Made by a program: the position numbers and the translations under genes. Of a stretch of 64,000 bases of DNA, positions 63,881 through 64,000 are shown piece after piece; within the stretch, counting starts at the first letter, position 1; the number at the start of each line of letters is the position of its first letter. Origin of the DNA: DATAGF01 sp963813355 (GTDB taxonomy: Bacteria; Actinomycetota; Thermoleophilia; Miltoncostaeales; Miltoncostaeaceae); contig CAWEYS010000015.1 of the NCBI GenBank assembly GCA_963813355.1, forward strand, positions 1-64,000. Direction: 5' to 3'. The notes below the pieces were generated by a model. That model did not search any database. It worked only from the letters and a program-made list of their open reading frames with translations, and was not told the DNA's origin.

Positions 63881-64000
63881 CTGTTTCCCGGTGTACGGGT
63901 TTTAAAGGTCTCGGAGTGCGAAGTCCAGGGAGTCCATCCCTTTCGAGTTGCGGCGCTGCCCGCATTTTCCTAGACTCCGCGGTCGTTCTCGCGGCGCCCC
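63881..64000. other. Right-end intergenic with outward promoter
   Basis: No gene. AT-richer patches (TTTAAA near 63901, TTTTCCTAGACT near 63964-63975) suggest promoter elements; TAGACT would be the -10 box of a rightward gene starting beyond the window. Confidence 0.4.

Overview
The window is very GC-rich DNA with dense short-gap genes, frequent GTG starts, and -10-like TANNNT boxes lying 6-9 nt in front of start codons (leaderless transcription). Gene content includes two ECF42-type sigma factors each with a DGPF/YCII protein, a GuaB3-type IMP dehydrogenase, HrcA/CIRCE-controlled groES-groEL, Gmad2/LysM, DUF4126, DUF4239 and DUF1269 proteins. This fits a high-GC actinobacterial lineage, most likely Thermoleophilia. 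That placement is inferred from style and content; no rRNA gene is present to confirm it. I found no CRISPR array, prophage or IS transposase.

Left end (1-3.7 kb): a disturbed zone with a T66-A16 homopolymer tract, a 19-bp direct repeat resembling a tRNA 3' end, a frameshifted DUF4239 gene, a broken secreted-protein gene with a partial inverted second copy, and an N-terminal stub of a GH63-like glucosidase. From 3.7 to 12 kb: YCII + ECF42 sigma module 1; doxX-bipA; an SGNH esterase; a nitroreductase divergent from an HxlR regulator; module 2 (ECF42 + YCII) in the opposite orientation; a Gmad2-LysM protein. From 12 to 23 kb: a large DUF11 surface protein, a secretory lipase, MFS-thiolase-GMC oxidoreductase, a YVTN-propeller lipoprotein with a secreted SGNH-like protein. 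From 23 to 34 kb: a DEAD-box helicase, flavin reductase, thioredoxin-fold pair, murI, twin alpha/beta hydrolases, MFS, DUF1269, sirtuin, rph-rdgB and two small proteins.

From 34 to 45 kb: CIRCE-groES-groEL, a zinc-ribbon/adenylate-cyclase/AAA/TPR regulator followed by a Crp/Fnr regulator (a plausible cyclic-nucleotide pair), an alcohol dehydrogenase, DUF4126 and a GH15 glucoamylase. From 45 to 57 kb: a SCO1/cupredoxin copper pair, AEC transporter-pyrF, LacI regulator divergent from an acetoacetate-decarboxylase-like gene, dacA-pfkB, guaB3, a secreted beta-propeller/RTX protein, guaA and a VOC protein. From 57 to 64 kb: a DHA2 exporter and TetR repressor sharing a nearly identical 20-bp operator; then a (Re)-citrate-synthase-like enzyme divergent from a helix-turn-helix/citrate-synthase fusion, an S4 RNA-binding protein, a protein-isoaspartate methyltransferase and a small zinc-motif protein.

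About a dozen genes carry single-base indels, mostly +1 C or G in CG-rich context (groEL alone has six), while many neighbours are flawless. Removing the indels restores full-length conserved proteins with exact codon totals, so I treat most of them as sequence errors rather than gene death. The most interesting biology is the divergent pair of two unrelated citrate-synthesis-type enzymes at 59.7-62.3 kb, one of them of a type best known from anaerobes and the other carrying a DNA-binding domain and a changed substrate-binding position.
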